Shown: piece after piece, positions 60,123 through 64,000 of the stretch
Layout of the letters: the number at the start of each line of letters is the position of its first letter
Position numbering within the stretch: position 1 is the stretch's first letter
From: Tamarix chinensis
Taxonomy: Eukaryota > Streptophyta > Magnoliopsida > Caryophyllales > Tamaricaceae
Assembly (NCBI GenBank): GCA_030549775.1
Contig: CM060176.1
Span: forward strand, 95,719,815-95,783,814
Length of the DNA stretch: 64,000 nt
Direction: 5' to 3'
The notes under the pieces: model-generated
Database searches by the model: none
The model's input: only the letters and a program-made list of their open reading frames with translations
What the model was told of the DNA's origin: nothing
Position numbers and translations under genes: made by a program

Positions 60123-61156
60123 GTAAAATATTATTAATAATACTCTTATTAGTAGAATATTAATATTAATAATAATATAAATCTTAAAATTACAAAGTGG
60201 CTTTCGAAACCACCCCATTTAATAATAATACTATTCGAAAATGGTAATAATAATATTAATGATATATATATACTTATAATATAAAAGTTAATAAAGATAA
60301 TAATAATAATAATATAATTAGTAATAATGGTAAAAATGTTAATAATAGTAATAAAAAGCAAGGGTGCGAGACCTAATTAAGATTTTAGGTTTTGAACCCC
60401 CCTAAATAATTAAAATATTAAATAATTAATTACACTAATAATAATAATAATAGTAAACATGTAATAATTCCATTAAATAATTAAAATTCGAGAATAATAA
60501 TTTATCTAACTCAAGAATACTTCCAAACCTGTCAACAAAATTTAGCAATTAGGTTAAAGTTGATAACAATAATAATAATAATTATAATAATAATAATAAT
60601 AATAATTAAAATCAAAATAACATTAAAAATTAGGATAAAAGTAGAATAATTCTCAATAAATCGAAAGGAAGTGTTGAAAAGATCTAGGGTTTCACCTTGA
60701 GTTGGAGGGGATGGGTGGCACCGGCGGTGGTGCCCGGAGGTGGCCGCAAAAGTGATCTAAGAGGGGTGAAAATGAAGAAAAAGAGGGAAAGGGGAAAGAG
60801 AAAAAGAAAATAAGTTTATGGGTTGGTGGAGGAGAATTAGCAGGAGATTTTGAGTGGTTTAGAGGGTGGTAGAAGCGGCAGATGTGGTGGTGGGCGGTGG
60901 TTTACAGGTTCGGGGGTAAAAATTCTGGCGAGAGGATTAGCAAACTTTGCACGGTTATGGAGGCCCGTGCGAGAAGAATCGAAGGTTGCGAATGGTTTAG
61001 TTAATTGGAGGGCGTTGCAGGGAAGAGTTTGGGAGGAAGAGACGGTGGTGAGGTTGGGTAACGGCAGAGGAAGATGCATCTAAAGCTGTGGTGACGCACA
61101 GGTTGCACTTAGGGTTTTCGGGGGGAAAAAGTCTCAAAATTAGGCCATGTGAGGGG

Positions 61157-61164
61157 TATTTATA
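61157..61164 (-). promoter_or_regulatory. TATA box of LTR D
   Basis: TATAAATA on the minus strand, about 1.03 kb from the LTR start, beside the GC-rich region as in A. Confidence 0.55.
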
Positions 61165-62188
61165 ATGGTAGAGGGTCGGCTTGCGTTATGGAGGTTACCA
61201 GAAGGTCAAAGTCGGTGGGAAAATGGGGTGGTTATACCGTTGATCGGCCGGCACGATTTCAAATCGTGCCCGATGTTTGCAAGGGAAATGGGGGAAAACG
61301 TGGAGAAGAAAAGGTTAGTGGGGCAATTCAAATTGAAGTGTGCGCCGAGGGGAAGAGAATGGGCGGGAGAAAGGCCGGTCACGACACGTGTGGCTGGCGG
61401 CGCCATTTTCGGGGAAGGTTGGAGGTTGCAGTTATGGCGTCAAGGCTGGAAGAGGAAGAAGAAGATGAGGGAAAGTTGGACCGGGCGGTTCGGCGCAGAA
61501 AAGAAAGAAAGAAAAGAAGAGGAGACCGGAAGCAACGGTATTTAAAGGCATGGGACAAAACACAGTGTTTTGATGGATAAAAGAGGGAAGCGAAGCACAG
61601 GGTTAAATGAGGGGATTATGGGCCATAGGAAACGGCCCGCGCCGAAGGAAAGGGAAGGAGATTTGGGCCGACGCGACATGCCCAATTCGGGGAAGGAAAA
61701 GAAAAAAGAAAAGAAGAAGAAGGAAAAGAAAGAAAAAGAAAGAAAAAGGAAGAAAGAAAAGGAAAAAGGAGAAGAGAAAATAGGAAGGTTGGGTTAAATA
61801 AATTAATTAAAATATTTGAGATATTTAAAAATAATAATATTTAAATCCCTTTTTAGACTAAATTAGGATTTTTTTTAAGATTTTCCAAAAAATCCATTTT
61901 AAATTAATAAATCACTCTAATTTTATTCAATTAAATTATTTATAAAATTAACATTAATTTGAAACTATTTTCTCTTTCTTAATTTAAATAAAATAATTTA
62001 TTTAAATAAACTCTTTAATTAGTTAAAATACACAAATTTCCTCTAATTAACATATTTATAAAATTCCTTATTAATTTGCCCTAATAAATTTTCTTTTATT
62101 TTAGTAAAAATAATTTATTAAATTAAATTTTCAAATAAAACCTTATTTAAATATAATCTTTAAAATTAGAAAATTTCTGGGCATTTCA

Positions 62189-62763
62189 GTATATGCATTT
62201 GTCATCTATTATGAATGCATATTTTTATCTATACAATAAATGAATATTTTTATCTATACCCTTGACTCGATTGTATTGCTACATTGTTCAGTACGTAGTG
62301 TACTAACCATCCTTTTCATGAGTGTTGTTCATTCCCACAAGCAAAAGACTCTAATGCTTTTTTATAAGTCTTTGAGGACCAATTGGATTAGTTTGCTTCT
62401 TTTGATACAGTATGTGGGAAGGAGTGACTTTTATCTTTACTAGGTGTTTGGACAAATTGTTATATTATTCGGATGTTGTTTTTACCCAGACATCTTTTTG
62501 GACTCTTTGATCCATGGTATCCCTTTATTTGTATTCTATTATTTTAACTCAAAGTTAATCTCCAAACTCGTATTTGTATTTATAAAAGCTTCTCTTATTT
62601 CTAATTACCTTATTTTATTATGAATGGTTTTAACCTTATGATTGATGTAAGGGTAGTTTGGTAAACCAGACTTATGTCAATTATAGTAGTAAAACCCAAT
62701 ATTTTGATTATATACTTCCACTATAAATAAAAAAATTTAAATAGTAAAATTTGGGATGCAACA
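62189..62763 (+). mobile_element. B3: B-family LTR 3' tail
   Basis: Matches 22960-23517 and the reverse of 7182-7760 and ends in GATGCAACA. The following TATAT (62764-62768) equals the five bases before 56479, so this is the other end of B3. It carries the hairpin module at 62290-62344. Confidence 0.7.
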
Positions 62764-64000
62764 TATATACTCTCTATGGGGTTTATGGATAGCATATAGA
62801 GTAGAGAAGGTAGTTGGCCATTGAAACAATGCCACACCCACTAGGTTTTATCAAAACTAGAAATGCATAGTCCTCAGGCTCTAGTGTATTTTGATTGCAT
62901 ACAATGTTGAAAAGGGTTTATATTGCATTAACCCATAGAATCTTAGAATATAGGGGTTTTACATCACACTAACCTATTTAGTTTTTGTAAGTGTTTTACA
63001 TAATTACACATAATGACACAGTGTTTAAAACCACATTAAAATCGATTACTTAAAAATAGCATAAAGTGAAACCACATACCATATACTACATATCACTTAG
63101 GGTTTAAAACTAATATAACTTACATAAAAAAAATTGATTAAATCCCAAAAACCAATAACTTTAATCTAAAATACCACCTAAGAGCTAATCGAGAGAAAAT
63201 ACCATATATATTTATGTTTGAAATCACAAAATAAGGTTGTATATCATGTTTAGAAAAAAAAATCACTATTTATGGTAAATGGTCAAGTTAATGATTGATG
63301 GTCGAGGTCATGGTCAATGGTCATACTTTAAATTTTACTATTCACATATTCATTCTTTTAACTTTTTAATCTTAACAATGATCGTAATATGTTTAATCAT
63401 GATTATTTCTTTACTAATCCTAAAAATCATGTTTAATTCTCTACTAACCCTAAGTATGGTTATTAGTGAATAACACTTTAAATATCGTGAAGAACATTCA
63501 AATTTTTCCTAAACTTAACCAAACTTTAATCTCTTAGAACTTATGTCATATCAATCCAAAATATGGCATGTTGTATACCAAATTGAGACTATAAACACTA
63601 ATGAACAACATGAAATAATCAAAATTGTCAAAATATAAACAAAAAACCCCTAAGGTTATTTTTTTTAAAAGCACCAAGAAGGTCTTTTATGGTCTTTTTT
63701 ATTATTTCCACATAGATTCATACATAAGAACTTCAAGGAATCAATTTAACTTTATTTTTAATTTTTTTCAATACCATAATACCATGACTCACAACTTTTG
63801 TGTATGTGTGTGTGTGTAATCATGAAAAATCATAAAAGTAATAATATTACGCTACCATGGAATCATTTTCAAAGTGGAGTAACAAAAATTTGCAACTTAT
63901 GTTACTAAATTAATAAATAGGAAATGAGTAACAATTATGATCCACCAAAATGTCCTCAAACACTATAAAATCCTCAAGAACAATCATAATATATTGGTCC
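62764..64000. other. AT-rich flank, no gene seen
   Basis: No domain, LTR edge or RNA gene is recognised. A short GT run lies near 63800-63817. Confidence 0.4.

Larger units (their letters stand above)
57860..62188 (-). mobile_element. D: A-family LTR, 4.3 kb
   Basis: Read on the minus strand it starts TGAAATGCCCAG at 62188 and ends GGGGTGTTACA at 57860. It matches A along its length in the opposite orientation: GC-rich region 60700-61680, TATAAATA (61157-61164), AGT/GGT/AAT microsatellite, minisatellite, CCGGT boxes and hairpin module. The purine-rich tract is at 61680-61790. Flanks differ (GAAGT at left, GTATA at right), so no TSD is seen and a deletion or recombination removed one flank. 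It lies inside B3. Confidence 0.85.

Noticed and set aside
59928..60218. Tyr/His-run ORF
   Set aside because: Product of the AAT/GGT/AGT microsatellite in LTR D.
61149..61580. 143-codon ORF in LTR D
   Set aside because: GC-rich LTR region; the matching part of A (about 2120-2530) keeps nucleotide similarity but I see no domain, so coding is not supported.
57860..62188. Reading D as the 3' LTR of the adjacent integrase fragment
   Set aside because: TATA box, GC island and purine tract show D is on the minus strand while the integrase piece is on the plus strand.

Overview
This window looks like intergenic, transposon-packed nuclear DNA of a flowering plant. It is AT-rich and I found no intact host gene. 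The supporting evidence is plant-type LTR retrotransposons (Tekay/Del-like solo LTRs of about 4 kb, a CRM-like chromovirus, SIRE-like and Tork-like copia elements), a Cassandra-type TRIM with a 5S-rRNA-like LTR, L1 LINE remnants, hAT-like MITEs, and Helitron-associated helicase and RPA pseudogenes. I cannot name the species. Every coding sequence I recognise belongs to a mobile element and is broken.

Left part (1-29.6 kb): an old Helitron-like host block, all on the + strand, survives in pieces. These are an RPA70-like pseudogene (745-1262 and 5886-6673) and a Pif1-type Helitron helicase pseudogene (23520-24156 and 28332-29229). Large LTRs have cut it up. Solo LTR A (1389-5784, TSD GTATA) lies in the RPA region. 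Rearranged element B1 (7182-11772, TSD GTTGT) follows. A second B-family LTR (about 12300-23517) itself hosts solo LTR C (13330-17584, TSD TGTTA), a deleted copia element (18101-21371) and an 842-bp insertion. Solo LTR E (24157-28326, TSD TAAGG) splits the helicase; removing it with one TSD copy restores the frame.

Middle part (29.6-48 kb): a hAT-like MITE is followed by a three-level nest. An L1 LINE remnant (RT to zf-RVT, 45706-48070) carries a 14.6-kb SIRE-like copia element with only a gag (31103-45700). That element holds a 6.5-kb CRM-like gypsy element (35018-41516), and its left LTR holds a hAT MITE (32265-32582, 8-bp TSD). The same L1 is interrupted by a Cassandra TRIM (46848-47612, TSD GAGAC).

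Right part (48-64 kb): two MITEs, a decayed + strand gypsy gag-pol (51607-55130), another MITE, and a composite B-family element (56479-62763, TSD TATAT). The composite has a partial 5' LTR, an integrase C-terminal fragment, an inserted A-family LTR D (57860-62188, minus strand) and the 3' tail of a B LTR.

The elements most worth attention are a module of three stem-loops conserved in A, D and E and partly in B, with a covarying base pair; the B1 element, whose two outer ends are both LTR 3' ends facing inward yet flanked by a perfect TSD; and several insertions whose removal restores a reading frame. All calls come from reading the sequence; no database search was run.
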